This document shows, piece by piece, positions 8,557-16,914 of a stretch of 33,052 nucleotides of DNA. Position 1 is the first letter of the stretch, and each line of letters starts with the position of its first letter. Origin of the DNA: an uncultured Aeromonadales bacterium (GTDB lineage: Bacteria; Pseudomonadota; Gammaproteobacteria; Enterobacterales; Succinivibrionaceae); the NCBI GenBank assembly GCA_902782145.1, contig CACZLZ010000027.1, positions 1 to 33,052 on the forward strand, written 5' to 3'. Below the pieces are notes generated by a model, which was not told the origin of the DNA, searched no databases, and was given only the letters and a program-made list of their open reading frames with translations. Made by a program: the position numbers and the translations under genes.

Positions 8557-9139
8557 TCTTTCCCCGCTCCCCGCCGTAAGTCTCCTCAGTGACCTTGTGA
8601 TCAGTCACATCCACCACCTTCAGATCCGTCCCGGGAAAGCGCTGTCTGAGCCGGCGCATCAGGGCGTCCTTGATGGTGATCCCCACTGATGCGCAGCCCA
8701 CGCATCCACCCTGGAAGCGCACCCGGAGCTCCCCGGTGTCCGGACTGAAGGAATCCACCTGCACTGCCCCGCCATGGGTGGCAATCCCGGGATTGACCTC
8801 AGTGGCAATTACAAAGGCAATGCGCTTCTCCAGGGGGATGGCGGGATCCATCTGGTTTTTGGTGATGCTGGGGGACTTCAGGGTGAACTCATCATCCACC
8901 ACGTCCACCACGGCGTCTGCCAGGTAGGGATCGGAAATGGGATCCACAATGACCTTGAAGCCGCCGCAGTCATACACCAGATCCGCCAGGTCATACATGT
9001 TCCGGGGGCAGAAGGCCATGCCGCACTCCGCCTCCGGGGTGCCCGGATGCTCCACGAAGATCCTGATGTTGGTGTTCTCATCCCGGGTGCTGAGCAGCTG
9101 CCTGTATTTCTCCCGGGCCTTCGGGGTGATCTCTATCAT
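8543..9139 (-). CDS. nfuA: Fe-S biogenesis protein NfuA
   Basis: NfuA is a carrier that delivers [4Fe-4S] clusters to target enzymes. The 198-residue protein has the two expected parts. An N-terminal degenerate A-type domain covers about 1-100 (ITPKAREKYRQLL). A C-terminal NifU domain carries GGCVGCASVGITIK with the cluster-binding CxxC. The start MIEITPKA matches the family; the open frame extends upstream but the extension has no family likeness. GCAGG lies upstream of the ATG. The perfect TATAAT at 9248-9243 lies about 100 bp upstream. In E. coli nfuA neighbours bioH; here bioH is about 5 kb away on the same strand. Cluster delivery suits the iron-sulfur-rich enzymes at 15.5-21.6 kb. Confidence 0.9.
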   Translation of the reverse strand: MIEITPKAREKYRQLLSTRDENTNIRIFVEHPGTPEAECGMAFCPRNMYDLADLVYDCGGFKVIVDPISDPYLADAVVDVVDDEFTLKSPSITKNQMDPAIPLEKRIAFVIATEVNPGIATHGGAVQVDSFSPDTGELRVRFQGGCVGCASVGITIKDALMRRLRQRFPGTDLKVVDVTDHKVTEETYGGERGKTLAG

Positions 9140-9242
9140 CCTGTGCCTGCCGTTTTCCTTGTGCCAAAACTTACCCGGAATGGGAGTGCGCTCAGCCGTC
9201 TGCCGGCGCTTCAGTTGTCCATCCCGGACTCTTTTCCGGGGC

Positions 9243-9248
9243 ATTATA
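9243..9248 (-). promoter_or_regulatory. -10 element of nfuA
   Basis: The minus strand has a perfect TATAAT here. No good -35 is seen at 16-18 bp, so an activator may be needed. The predicted leader is about 95 nt. Confidence 0.45.
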
Positions 9249-9524
9249 CATCATTGACCTGCTCCGGACCGGAGGGAAGTTGGCACCTGCCGGGGGACAA
9301 ACCCGGAAAGCGGCGGGCGGGATGCGGCCCAGACCCCGGAAAGGCCCTCCGGGGCACACTCTAAAGGGTCATCCAGGCCGTTTGGCCGGGGCATTTTTTC
9401 CCCACCACCGAAGCCTCCCCTTGACCCCAAAAAAGGCGCCCGGGGATTAGACTAGAGCCCCAAAATCATTTACAATGTGCCCCGTGTTATATTTTCGTTT
9501 TTTCAATGTTACGGAGAAAAAGCA
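9249..9524. other. Divergent gap nfuA / pckA
   Basis: No gene is visible. It holds the nfuA promoter side, a short hairpin GGCC-GTTT-GGCC (9376-9387) followed by GGGGCA and six T on the plus strand (9394-9399), and the pckA promoter. The hairpin is too short to call a terminator and no plus-strand transcript is known to need one. Confidence 0.3.
9447..9493 (+). promoter_or_regulatory. Promoter region of pckA
   Basis: The best pair is TTAGAC (9447-9452), 18 bp, TACAAT (9471-9476). An alternative -10 is TATATT (9488-9493), but its TTTACA partner (9469-9474) is only 13 bp away. This A/T-rich island stands out in GC-rich surroundings. No clear CRP site is seen. Confidence 0.4.
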
Positions 9525-11129
9525 ATGCCAAATTTAGGCCTTGAAAAATACGGCATCACCGGCGCCACCGAGATTGTTTACAATCCCTCCTACGAGCAGC
9601 TGTTCCAGGATGAGACCGATCCCTCCCTCACCGGCTACGACGTGGGCAAGGTGACCGAGATGGGTGCGGTCAATGTTATGACCGGCATCTACACCGGCCG
9701 TTCACCCAAGGACAAGTTCTGGGTCATGGACGACGTGACCAAGGACACCATCTGGTGGACCTCCGACGAATACAAGAATGACAACAAGCCCGTTACCCCT
9801 GAGACCTGGAACGAGCTGGAGAAGATTGCCGGCAAGGAGCTCTCCAACAAGAAGTTGTATGTCGTTGACGCCTTCTGCGGTGCCAACCCCAACACCCGCC
9901 TGAAGATCCGCTTCATCATGGAAGTAGCCTGGCAGGCTCACTTCGTGAAGAACATGTTCATCCGCCCCTCCGCTGAGGAACTGGCTAACTTCGGCGAGCC
10001 TGACTTCGTGGTGCTCAACGCCTCCAAGGCCAAGGTTGAGAACTACAAGGAGCTGGGCCTCAACTCCGAGACCGCTGTGGTGTTCAACCTGACCAAGAAG
10101 GTTCAGATCATCATCAACACCTGGTACGGCGGTGAGATGAAGAAGGGTATGTTCTCCTACATGAACTACCTGCTGCCTCTGAAGGGCATTGCCTCCATGC
10201 ACTGCTCTGCCAACACCAACAAGAACGATGAGACCGCCATCTTCTTCGGTCTGTCCGGCACCGGCAAGACCACCCTGTCCACCGATCCCAAGCGCATGCT
10301 CATTGGCGACGACGAGCACGGCTGGGATGATGACGGCGTGTTCAACTTCGAGGGCGGTTGCTATGCCAAGGTCATCAACCTGTCCAAGGAAAATGAGCCT
10401 GACATCTGGAACGCCATCAAGCGCGATGCCCTGCTGGAGAATGTGACTGTCTCCGACGACGGCAAGATTGACTTCGCTGACAAGAGCGTCACCGAGAACA
10501 CCCGTGTGTCCTACCCTATCTACCACATTGACAACATCGTCAAGCCGGTTTCCAAGGCAGGTCCCGCACGCAAGGTCATCTTCCTGTCCGCTGACGCCTT
10601 CGGCGTTCTGCCTCCGGTCTCCATCCTGACCCCTGAGCAGACCCAGTACTACTTCCTGTCCGGCTTCACCGCCAAGCTGGCCGGCACCGAGCGCGGGATC
10701 ACCGAGCCCACCCCGACCTTCTCCGCCTGCTTCGGCGCTGCCTTCCTGTCCCTGCACCCCACCAAGTACGGTGAGGAGTTGGTGAAGAAGATGAAGAAGT
10801 CCGGCGCCACCGCCTACCTGGTCAACACCGGCTGGAATGGCACTGGCAAGCGCATCTCCATCAAGGACACCCGCGGCATCATCGACGCCATCCTGGACGG
10901 CTCCATCGACAAGGCTGAGACCAAGCAGATCCCTCTGTTTGACTTCAAGGTCCCCACCGCCCTGCCTGGTGTTGATCCTGCAATCCTGGATCCCCGCGAC
11001 ACCTACCAGGACAAGTCCGCTTGGGAAGCGAAGGCCAAGGATCTGGCTTCCCGTTTCATCAAGAACTTCAAGAAGTTTGAGGGCAACGCCCTGGGCAAGT
11101 CCCTGGTTGCCGCCGGCCCCAAGCTGTAA
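9525..11129 (+). CDS. pckA: Phosphoenolpyruvate carboxykinase (ATP)
   Basis: PckA interconverts oxaloacetate + ATP and PEP + CO2 + ADP. In rumen succinate producers it runs in the carboxylating direction and conserves ATP, which I infer for this organism. The 534-residue protein is full length. It has [10 protein letters not shown] near residue 54, YGGEMKKGM near 205, the P-loop [11 protein letters not shown] at about 242-252, the metal-site GDDEHGW just after it, and [12 protein letters not shown] near 328. ATG 9525 has GGAG eight bases upstream and gives the family N-terminus. Codons are more biased toward GGT, GCT and CTG than in neighbours, a sign of high expression. It is monocistronic, with its own promoter and terminator. 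Confidence 0.97.
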   Translation: MPNLGLEKYGITGATEIVYNPSYEQLFQDETDPSLTGYDVGKVTEMGAVNVMTGIYTGRSPKDKFWVMDDVTKDTIWWTSDEYKNDNKPVTPETWNELEKIAGKELSNKKLYVVDAFCGANPNTRLKIRFIMEVAWQAHFVKNMFIRPSAEELANFGEPDFVVLNASKAKVENYKELGLNSETAVVFNLTKKVQIIINTWYGGEMKKGMFSYMNYLLPLKGIASMHCSANTNKNDETAIFFGLSGTGKTTLSTDPKRMLIGDDEHGWDDDGVFNFEGGCYAKVINLSKENEPDIWNAIKRDALLENVTVSDDGKIDFADKSVTENTRVSYPIYHIDNIVKPVSKAGPARKVIFLSADAFGVLPPVSILTPEQTQYYFLSGFTAKLAGTERGITEPTPTFSACFGAAFLSLHPTKYGEELVKKMKKSGATAYLVNTGWNGTGKRISIKDTRGIIDAILDGSIDKAETKQIPLFDFKVPTALPGVDPAILDPRDTYQDKSAWEAKAKDLASRFIKNFKKFEGNALGKSLVAAGPKL

Positions 11130-11182
11130 GTTCTCACTGAGACAGCACAGCAGTTCAGTTTTTGCTGAACGCTGACCGACAA

Positions 11183-11215
11183 AGCTCCATAACCTGCTTA
11201 TGGGGCTTTTTCTTT
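11183..11215 (+). terminator. Intrinsic terminator of pckA
   Basis: A 10-bp stem AGCTCCATAA/TTATGGGGCT (one G-T pair) with a 5-base loop is followed by TTTTTCTTT. A second hairpin (GTTCAG-TTTTTG-CTGAAC) lies just upstream near 11153-11170. Confidence 0.85.
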
Positions 11216-11279
11216 GACAAGACACCGGTGAAAGGCCTTGCTGCGGCCTCAGATCCGGCATTTCCAGAGGGAATATGCC

Positions 11280-11801
11280 ATGCCCACCATGATCCTCACC
11301 CGAGAGGGATACGACAAGCTCAAGAAGGAGTTCAACTACCTGTGGACCAAGCTCCGGCCTGAGATCACCGAGAAGGTGTCCTGGGCGGCCAGCCTGGGTG
11401 ACCGCTCCGAGAATGCGGACTACCAGTACAACAAGCGCTATCTCCGGCAGATTGACGGCCGGATCAAGCATCTAGCCACGGTGTTTGACAAATCCAAGGT
11501 GGTGGATTACAACCCGGTTCAGGACGGCACCGTTTACTTTGGCGCCTATGTGGAGTTGGAGAACGAGGAAGGAGAGATCAAGACCGTCAGGATTGTGGGA
11601 TCTGAGGAGATTTACGGGCGCAGCGACTACATATCCGTAGACAGTCCCCTGGCCCGGGCATTGCTGCACCATCACGAGGAAGACGAGATCAGGGTACGGG
11701 CCCCCGCCGGCACCATCGTTTGGTACATCAACCGGATCTCCTACCAGAAAGAGGACTGGTATCACGAGGAGATCACCAGTGATGAACTAACCCGGCTGTG
11801 A
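11280..11801 (+). CDS. greB: Transcription elongation factor GreB
   Basis: GreB inserts its coiled-coil tip into the RNA polymerase secondary channel and stimulates cleavage of backtracked RNA. The 173-residue protein has the N-terminal coiled coil with the acidic tip signature SWAASLGDRSENADYQYNK, nearly identical to E. coli GreB. The C-terminal FKBP-like domain (VYFGAYVELENEEGE, GRSDYISVDSPLARALL, PAGTIVWYINRI) follows. NYLW in the first helix is typical of GreB rather than GreA. The protein runs about 15 residues past the E. coli end. ATG 11280 has GAGGG eight bases upstream; an ATG at 11289 is also possible. A perfect TTGACA lies at 11214-11219 but lacks a convincing -10. The stop codon is in TGATC. 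Confidence 0.93.
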   Translation: MPTMILTREGYDKLKKEFNYLWTKLRPEITEKVSWAASLGDRSENADYQYNKRYLRQIDGRIKHLATVFDKSKVVDYNPVQDGTVYFGAYVELENEEGEIKTVRIVGSEEIYGRSDYISVDSPLARALLHHHEEDEIRVRAPAGTIVWYINRISYQKEDWYHEEITSDELTRL

Positions 11802-11919
11802 TCCATGAGCTCCCGGAGCAGATCGGGGACGCCGGACTGTTCCATAGCAGCCGCCTGTTAGGGCAGCCCTTACCTGAGATGCGCCCCGCCTCACCACAGG
11901 ATCCACAAGGAGCAGATCA

Positions 11920-12735
11920 GTGAATCTAGGAATTGAATCAGACACATTGAGATCCCTGACTGCAGGTGACGATCTGCTGAGAGTGGAAGCTGATGCTGAC
12001 ACTTCAGCACTCTGGGAAAACAGCCTGACCCAGTACGGATCAGAAGTCCTGGACGGAGTAGCCCTGGAGAACTTTTACCGGCGATCTGTATCCTGCGGGA
12101 GGCTGGACAAGATGCCTGTTTATGATCCGGAGAAACTGCTCACAGATCTTGGCCTTTTCAGGGAGGGCTATATCACGAACGCCGGTTTCTTTCTGTTCTC
12201 CAACAGAAGGCCCGCAGTGCTGAAGATGGCAGTCTTTATGACGGAGCTGCGCATCACCTCTACTGATCCCAGGAAACTGGAGGACAACGTTTACAATCTG
12301 GTAAAAAGCGGCATCTCCTATATCAAGGAACTTGTGAACTGGAAAGTTGAATTTGGAGATGATGGAGTGCGGCGCGACATTCCCGAAATACCGGTTGAAG
12401 CTGTGCGCGAGATTGTGGTGAATTCCTTTGCCCATGCGGACTACCGGGCGAACGGCGAAAACGAAATCTCTATCACTCCCACAAGAGTGGAGATCCGCAA
12501 CCCCGGCACCTTTCCGACGGGACTGTCACCGGAAATATTCGCCAGGCACAAGAGCCGTTCCCTGCCCCGCAACCGGGTGATCCTGAACACGCTGTGCCTA
12601 TGCGGGTATGCGGAGATGTCCGGCAGTGGCTTCAGAAAGGTTTTCGATCTCTGTGCCCGTTCCGGCACCCGCACCGGATCATCCTGCGGATCCGGCAACG
12701 TCTCTTTTACCTTCAGCCGGATCAGTCGCGCCTAG
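11920..12735 (+). CDS. AlbA_2/Schlafen-family regulator lacking its N-terminal domain
   Basis: The 271-residue protein matches the C-terminal part of COG2865-type proteins, which usually join an N-terminal AlbA_2 nucleic-acid domain to a GHKL-like ATPase fold. Visible are ITNAGFFLFSN (about 88-98), EAVREIVVNSFAHADYRA (about 157-174), VEIRNPGTFPTGLSPE (about 190-205) and RNRVILNTLCLCGYAEMSGSGFRKVFD (about 215-241). The AlbA_2 domain is absent; only about 50 unrelated residues precede the conserved part. The start is GTG with AAGGAG seven bases upstream, so this shorter form looks intended. It lies 118 bp after greB. No toxin partner or kinase is adjacent. Function unknown; a transcriptional regulator or a decaying gene are both possible. 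Confidence 0.6.
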   Translation: MNLGIESDTLRSLTAGDDLLRVEADADTSALWENSLTQYGSEVLDGVALENFYRRSVSCGRLDKMPVYDPEKLLTDLGLFREGYITNAGFFLFSNRRPAVLKMAVFMTELRITSTDPRKLEDNVYNLVKSGISYIKELVNWKVEFGDDGVRRDIPEIPVEAVREIVVNSFAHADYRANGENEISITPTRVEIRNPGTFPTGLSPEIFARHKSRSLPRNRVILNTLCLCGYAEMSGSGFRKVFDLCARSGTRTGSSCGSGNVSFTFSRISRA

Positions 12736-12941
12736 CCCTGCACCCAGAGCCACCGCTGCTGAAACTGACCCGGAAACTTACCGGAGGCCCCCGGAGAACA
12801 AGCCCTACGGATAGCAGATCAGACAGCGCCGAACAGATCAGGCGGTGACAGCAGCAGGCAGATGCCATCTTCCAGGCAGCACCCGCCCTGCCAGGCCAGG
12901 GGAAAAGCCAGGAGACAAGATCGGCTTAATGCCACAGAGCA

Positions 12942-12972
12942 GGAAAAACAAAACCCGCTCTCAGGCGGGCTT
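12942..12972 (-). terminator. Terminator of the SprA-like gene
   Basis: On the minus strand a CCCGC/GCGGG stem with a 6-base loop is followed by TTTTGTTTTTCC. It lies 30 bp after the stop codon of the SprA-like gene. The 200 bp between it and the AlbA_2-like gene hold nothing I can name. Confidence 0.75.
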
Positions 12973-13001
12973 GTGACCTTCATGGCAGACGCTGAAGGCT
13001 C

Positions 13002-13913
13002 TCAGGCGTAGGCGCTCACCGAGGTCCGGAAAGGGCTCCAGGAGGAGTTGTAGCGCCGGGAGATGGTCATGTTGCGCTTCACCATGGAGCCGGACACCTC
13101 GTGATCCTGGGAAGAACTGCCCTCAGTGCCGTCAGTACCGGCTGCTTCCCGGGCAGCACTGCTCCCAGCAGATCCGGTTACCGATCCGGCCCGGGCACCG
13201 CCCCGATCCTCAGAGTTATCCTCCCTGAGCTCTGCCCTGGCCTTGGCCTCAATGCTCTTGGCCTCGGCAGCCACCCGACGGTCGGCGCCGGAAGGCTCAG
13301 CAGGTGCCAGGGCGGCGGCATAAACCTGCTGCATCTTCTTGATGGTCTTCTCGGGAGTGGACTCCTCCGACACGGAGATCTGAACACTGCCGTCAACCAC
13401 ATAATCCTTGCCGTCAGGTCCCTTCTCCGTCTCATAAGAAGGGGCGGAAGCATACTGGCCGCCGGTGGCCTTGTGCTGCTGCTCGTGGGTCCTGACTTCC
13501 TTGTCCCGGGCCTTCAGTTCTTCGACCTTGGCCTGCTCCGCCTCACTGAGAGGCTCGCCGTTGGTTTTTTTGGCCGTGCCGGGACTGCCCTCACGGGACC
13601 GTTCCTCCTGGGAGTCACCGCCTTCGCCGCTACCCTCATGATCCCGATCCTTGCCTCCGGAGCGGGAATGGATGATGGAGGAATAGGTTACGTCCTCAAC
13701 ATCAGACTCGCCCGAGGAGTCATGGCCATGGTACCGGGTCTCGTTGTTGCGTTCCCTTTCCCGCTGGCTGCCCACCTCATTCTCATTGGAGGAGGTGAAG
13801 GCCTGGTTCGCCGCAGGCACAACCTGGCGGACCGCGGCATCATGCTGCGCCGACTCAGTCGGCACATTCAGGTTCAGCGGCGTCAGATTGGGATAACTGG
13901 CAACGATGTTCAT
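13002..13913 (-). CDS. SprA-related putative metalloprotease
   Basis: The 303-residue protein has a low-complexity, charged N-terminal half (about 40-125, rich in Ser, Glu, Gly, Asp). A conserved core follows: EVRTHEQQHKATGG with HEQQH (H143, E144, H147), then GPDGKDYVVDGSVQI, PEKTIKKMQQVYAAALAPAEPSGADRRVAAEA. This is the SprA-related family of putative zinc proteases (HExxH). No signal peptide is seen. The function is not known to me. It ends with Ser/Gly-rich sequence. It follows the flagellar rod/hook-like gene by 6 bp in the same direction, which ties it to the flagellum by context only. Confidence 0.7.
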   Translation of the reverse strand: MNIVASYPNLTPLNLNVPTESAQHDAAVRQVVPAANQAFTSSNENEVGSQRERERNNETRYHGHDSSGESDVEDVTYSSIIHSRSGGKDRDHEGSGEGGDSQEERSREGSPGTAKKTNGEPLSEAEQAKVEELKARDKEVRTHEQQHKATGGQYASAPSYETEKGPDGKDYVVDGSVQISVSEESTPEKTIKKMQQVYAAALAPAEPSGADRRVAAEAKSIEAKARAELREDNSEDRGGARAGSVTGSAGSSAAREAAGTDGTEGSSSQDHEVSGSMVKRNMTISRRYNSSWSPFRTSVSAYA

Positions 13914-13919
13914 CGCTTC

Positions 13920-14165
13920 TTAGACCTCGATGTCAAGCAGACTTCCCAGGGTCTTCTGGTACACATCCAGCACCTTGGCACCGGCCTGGGACTGGATCTC
14001 GCCCTCCTTCAGGGCAACAATGTCCTCCACGCCCAGATCATTCTCCAGGATAGAGCCGTTGGCAATGTTCTCCGCAGCCCGATCCACCGTCTCGGTTCCC
14101 CGGGACACGGCGGAATAGGCGCTGGACACCATTCCATAACCAAAACTCACTCCGCCAATCTGCAT
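13920..14165 (-). CDS. Small flagellar rod/hook-like protein
   Basis: This 81-residue protein looks like the two ends of a flagellar rod or hook protein joined with no middle. The N-terminal half has AYSAVSRGTETVDRAAENIANG, like the axial-protein signature ANNIAN. The C-terminal half has DIVALKEGEIQSQAGAKVLDVYQKTLGSLLDIEV, like the heptad helix that ends FlgE, FlgG and FlgC. The ATG has AGGAG nine bases upstream. It is the first gene of a pair with the SprA-like protease gene. It could be a rod-adaptor, a chaperone decoy or a regulator; the sequence does not decide. Confidence 0.65.
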   Translation of the reverse strand: MQIGGVSFGYGMVSSAYSAVSRGTETVDRAAENIANGSILENDLGVEDIVALKEGEIQSQAGAKVLDVYQKTLGSLLDIEV

Positions 14166-14390
14166 GATCTGAAACTCCTGGCAGACAAACTCTCAGTGTT
14201 TAAGTATTGATCAGATGGCGGAAAAAGCAACTATTTTTTGCCCGTTTATGATCCCCTGAACAGATCCGCACTCCGATCATGCCGGGGGGCAGATCTCAGG
14301 AAAGGGACCTGCAAACCGGATCCCAGGATCCGGGAGGGAACGGCAGACGGGATCCTTCAAAGGCCCGGCCGCCGTGGTCGGAGCGCATGC

Positions 14391-15188
14391 TCAGAAGGCC
14401 GGCAGGATGAAGGACTTCAGGGAGTCGGCAAAGCGGACGGGACTGGAGATAAAGGGGTTGTGGGCGGTACGGGAGAAGATCTCCACCCGGGCGCTGGGAA
14501 CCCGGTCCCAGAAGGTGGACACATCCGGGGAGACAATGCGGTCAGCGTCCCCGAAGATGTGCAGGGACGGCAGGGACAGTTCTGAGCAGTCATGGCGGAG
14601 ATCAATATGATCCAGCAGTTCCAGCCCCGCCTTCAGGGCCTCATAGGAGGGCTTGGGACGGGCGGCCAGGGCCTGGCGCAGGCTACGGATATCATGACGG
14701 ATGGAGGGGCTGCCCAGGGCCTGCATGGCCAGGAAATGATCGCACACCTCATCCTTGTTCTGGGGCCGCAGCAGCCGGGTGAAGGCCTTCAGGATCCGGT
14801 GCTCCACCCCAGGCCAGATCTGGTGATGCTCATCCATGTCATCCAGTTCCTCACAGAACCGGGGGGATGAGCACACGGTGATGTAGGATCCCAGATCACC
14901 GGCCCGGCGCACCGCAAAGGCCATGGCCACCAGGCCCCCCAGGGACCAGCCCAGCACATGGGCGCCCGGGGGCACGATCCCGTCCAGGGCATCCAGGGTC
15001 CCCTCCAGAGTCAGGGCGGCGGGATCCTGATCCCGGTTGTCCCCGTAGCCCGGCAGATCCACCAGATGCACCCGGAGAAAGGGTGTCAGCAGGGGCAGCA
15101 CCGAGTCAAAGGCCGTGCTGTTGAGCCCCCAGCCGTGAAGCATCACCAGATCAGGGCCGCTGCCCTCAGAACGGTAGATCAAAGTCAT
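14391..15188 (-). CDS. bioH: Pimeloyl-[ACP] methyl ester esterase BioH
   Basis: BioH removes the methyl group from pimeloyl-ACP methyl ester, the last step of pimelate assembly for biotin. The 265-residue alpha/beta hydrolase has the oxyanion HGWGLNS near residue 20, nucleophile elbow GWSLGG, acid in FGDADRIV and catalytic His in TAHNPFIS, spaced as in E. coli BioH. ATG 15188 has GGGAGG about five bases upstream; a GTG two codons earlier would overlap that site. It is monocistronic. Other alpha/beta hydrolases share this fold, but the AHNPFIS and length favour BioH. Confidence 0.75.
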   Translation of the reverse strand: MTLIYRSEGSGPDLVMLHGWGLNSTAFDSVLPLLTPFLRVHLVDLPGYGDNRDQDPAALTLEGTLDALDGIVPPGAHVLGWSLGGLVAMAFAVRRAGDLGSYITVCSSPRFCEELDDMDEHHQIWPGVEHRILKAFTRLLRPQNKDEVCDHFLAMQALGSPSIRHDIRSLRQALAARPKPSYEALKAGLELLDHIDLRHDCSELSLPSLHIFGDADRIVSPDVSTFWDRVPSARVEIFSRTAHNPFISSPVRFADSLKSFILPAF

Positions 15189-15525
15189 GGACACCTCCCA
15201 ATATGCGGTTCCCTCTGCCAGCCTAACCCTGCCGGCAGTGTCACCCTGCCTGCAGACGGACTCATCCTGATCCTAGCACGGCCCCCGGAAGACTCCCAGC
15301 ACGGGATCCCGGAAAGGCGAGCCCGGTTGAAAAATCAGCGCCGGTGAGGCGCCTGGATCCCCCGGTCGGCCGCCATATGGCAGCACCCCGATCCTGCCTC
15401 TGTCAAAGGCCCTGAGCCCCACCAGCCCCCGCAGCCTGAAATGAACATGGGCGCTGCCCCGGAACATCCGGCACAGCGCCCCAGGCTCAGCTCAGGGATC
15501 CCCCAGGAGATCCCGTCCCGCGGGA
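15189..15525. other. Gap between gltD-like gene and bioH
   Basis: No gene, promoter or terminator that I can support. A hairpin GATCCC/GGGATC (15510-15528) overlaps the stop codon of the gltD-like gene but has no U tract. Confidence 0.3.
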
Positions 15526-16914
15526 TCAGGCCGAAAGCTTCCGGTGAATGGCCGCCGCAGCCCGGCGTCCGGCACCCATGGCGCTGATCACGGTCAGGGG
15601 TCCGGTCACTGCGTCACCTCCGGCAAACACTCTAGGACGGGAGGTCTCCATGGTCTCGGGATCCACCCGGATCCGGCCCTTGGAGTCAGTTTCCAGGCCG
15701 CATTTACCCAGGAGCTCATCATCGGCGCCGGTACCCACCGCCATGATCACGCAGTCTGCCGGCACCACATGCTCGGTTCCGGGGATGTTCACCGGCTTCC
15801 GGTGGCCCCGGGAGTCATCCTCGCCCAACTTGGTGTCCAGGCACTCCAGGCCAGCAACCTTGCCGCTGCCGTCGTCCACCACCCGCACCGGGTTGTGGAG
15901 GAAGACAAACTCCACGCCCTCATCCCGGGCCTCCCGGATCTCACCCTCATGGGCGGGCATCTCAGCCTCCGATCTGCGGTAGACGATCAGCACCTTCCCG
16001 GCCCCGGTGCGCACTGCGCTGCGGCAGGCGTCCATGGCCACATTGCCCCCGCCCACCACGGCGATGGTGCCGTATTTGGGGAACCTGCCCTCAGGGAAGC
16101 CGCTGAAGCCCTCCTTCAGGTTGATGCCGTTGAGGAAGTCCTGGGCCTGGAAGCAGCCCTTAAGATCCTCACCGGGGATGTTCATGGTCCGGGAGATCCC
16201 GGCGCCGAAGCCCAGGAACACCGCACTGAAGCCCATGGATCCCAGGAGATCGTCCAGGGAGAGGTCCTCACCCAGGGCCCGGCCGGTCTCAAAGGACACG
16301 CCCAGGGCCTTCAGCTGGCTGATCTCATCCTCCACAATGTCCTTGGGCAGCCGGAACTGGGGGATGCCGTAGGTGAGCACGCCGCCCAGCACCTGGGACT
16401 TCTCGAACACCGTGACCCCGTAGCCCAGCTCCGCCAGATCCCCGGCGGCGGCCAGGCCGGCGGGACCGGCGCCCACCACGGCCACCTTCTTCCCGTTGCC
16501 CTCCCGGGCCTTCAGCTCCGCAGCCACATGCTCCCGGTGCCAGTCGGCCACAAAGCGCTCCAGGGCGCCCACAGCCACGCTCTGGCCCCGGATCCCCCGG
16601 ACGCACCGGCCCTCGCACTGCTCCTCCTGGGGGCAGACCCGGCCGCAGACTGCCGGGAGGCAAGTGGTGGTCCTCAGGATCTGGTAGGCATCCTCAAAAC
16701 GCCCCTGACAGATCATGTCAATGAAGTCCGGAATGCGGTTGTGCACCGGGCAGCCGCTGGTCATGCAGGGATGCTCCCGGCACTTGAGGCAGCGCATGGC
16801 CTCGCAGACCGCCTCCTCCTCAGTGTAGCCGGTCTGGGACTCCGCAAAGGAGCCGCGGCGCACCTCAGGCTCCAGCTCTGGCATCGGATTCTTCTTCCTG
16901 GTGAAATTGATCAT
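15526..16914 (-). CDS. GltD/NfnB-like NADPH-dependent flavoprotein
   Basis: The 462-residue protein belongs to the family of glutamate synthase small subunits and NfnB/SudA. It has an N-terminal cysteine domain for two 4Fe-4S clusters (CLKCREHPC...GCP at 42-56, CLPAVCGRVCPQEEQCEGRC near 87-106). An FAD site (VAVVGAGPAGLAAA near 145) and an NAD(P)H site (IAVVGGGNVAMDACR near 283, followed by VYRRSEAEMPA) follow. It ends with the FAD-closing FAGGDAVTGPLTVISAMGAGR. There is no glutamate synthase large subunit and no NfnA next to it. Its ATG overlaps the nifJ stop by 4 bp. From that coupling I infer electron exchange between ferredoxin reduced by NifJ and NADP(H). A glutamate synthase role with a distant partner is the alternative. 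The stop codon is in TGATC. Confidence 0.85.
   Translation of the reverse strand: MINFTRKKNPMPELEPEVRRGSFAESQTGYTEEEAVCEAMRCLKCREHPCMTSGCPVHNRIPDFIDMICQGRFEDAYQILRTTTCLPAVCGRVCPQEEQCEGRCVRGIRGQSVAVGALERFVADWHREHVAAELKAREGNGKKVAVVGAGPAGLAAAGDLAELGYGVTVFEKSQVLGGVLTYGIPQFRLPKDIVEDEISQLKALGVSFETGRALGEDLSLDDLLGSMGFSAVFLGFGAGISRTMNIPGEDLKGCFQAQDFLNGINLKEGFSGFPEGRFPKYGTIAVVGGGNVAMDACRSAVRTGAGKVLIVYRRSEAEMPAHEGEIREARDEGVEFVFLHNPVRVVDDGSGKVAGLECLDTKLGEDDSRGHRKPVNIPGTEHVVPADCVIMAVGTGADDELLGKCGLETDSKGRIRVDPETMETSRPRVFAGGDAVTGPLTVISAMGAGRRAAAAIHRKLSA

Noticed and set aside
9702-11471. Long minus-strand open frame opposite pckA and greB
   Set aside because: It mirrors highly conserved pckA codons, has a Leu/Val/Gly-rich composition typical of antisense frames in GC-rich genes, and no family resemblance.
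13101-14210. Plus-strand open frame opposite the SprA-like and rod/hook-like genes
   Set aside because: The minus-strand products have recognisable motifs and good ribosome sites; this frame has neither.
14205-14260. Sigma-54-like match upstream of the small rod/hook-like gene
   Set aside because: GG and GC are 12 bases apart instead of 10, which sigma-54 does not tolerate.
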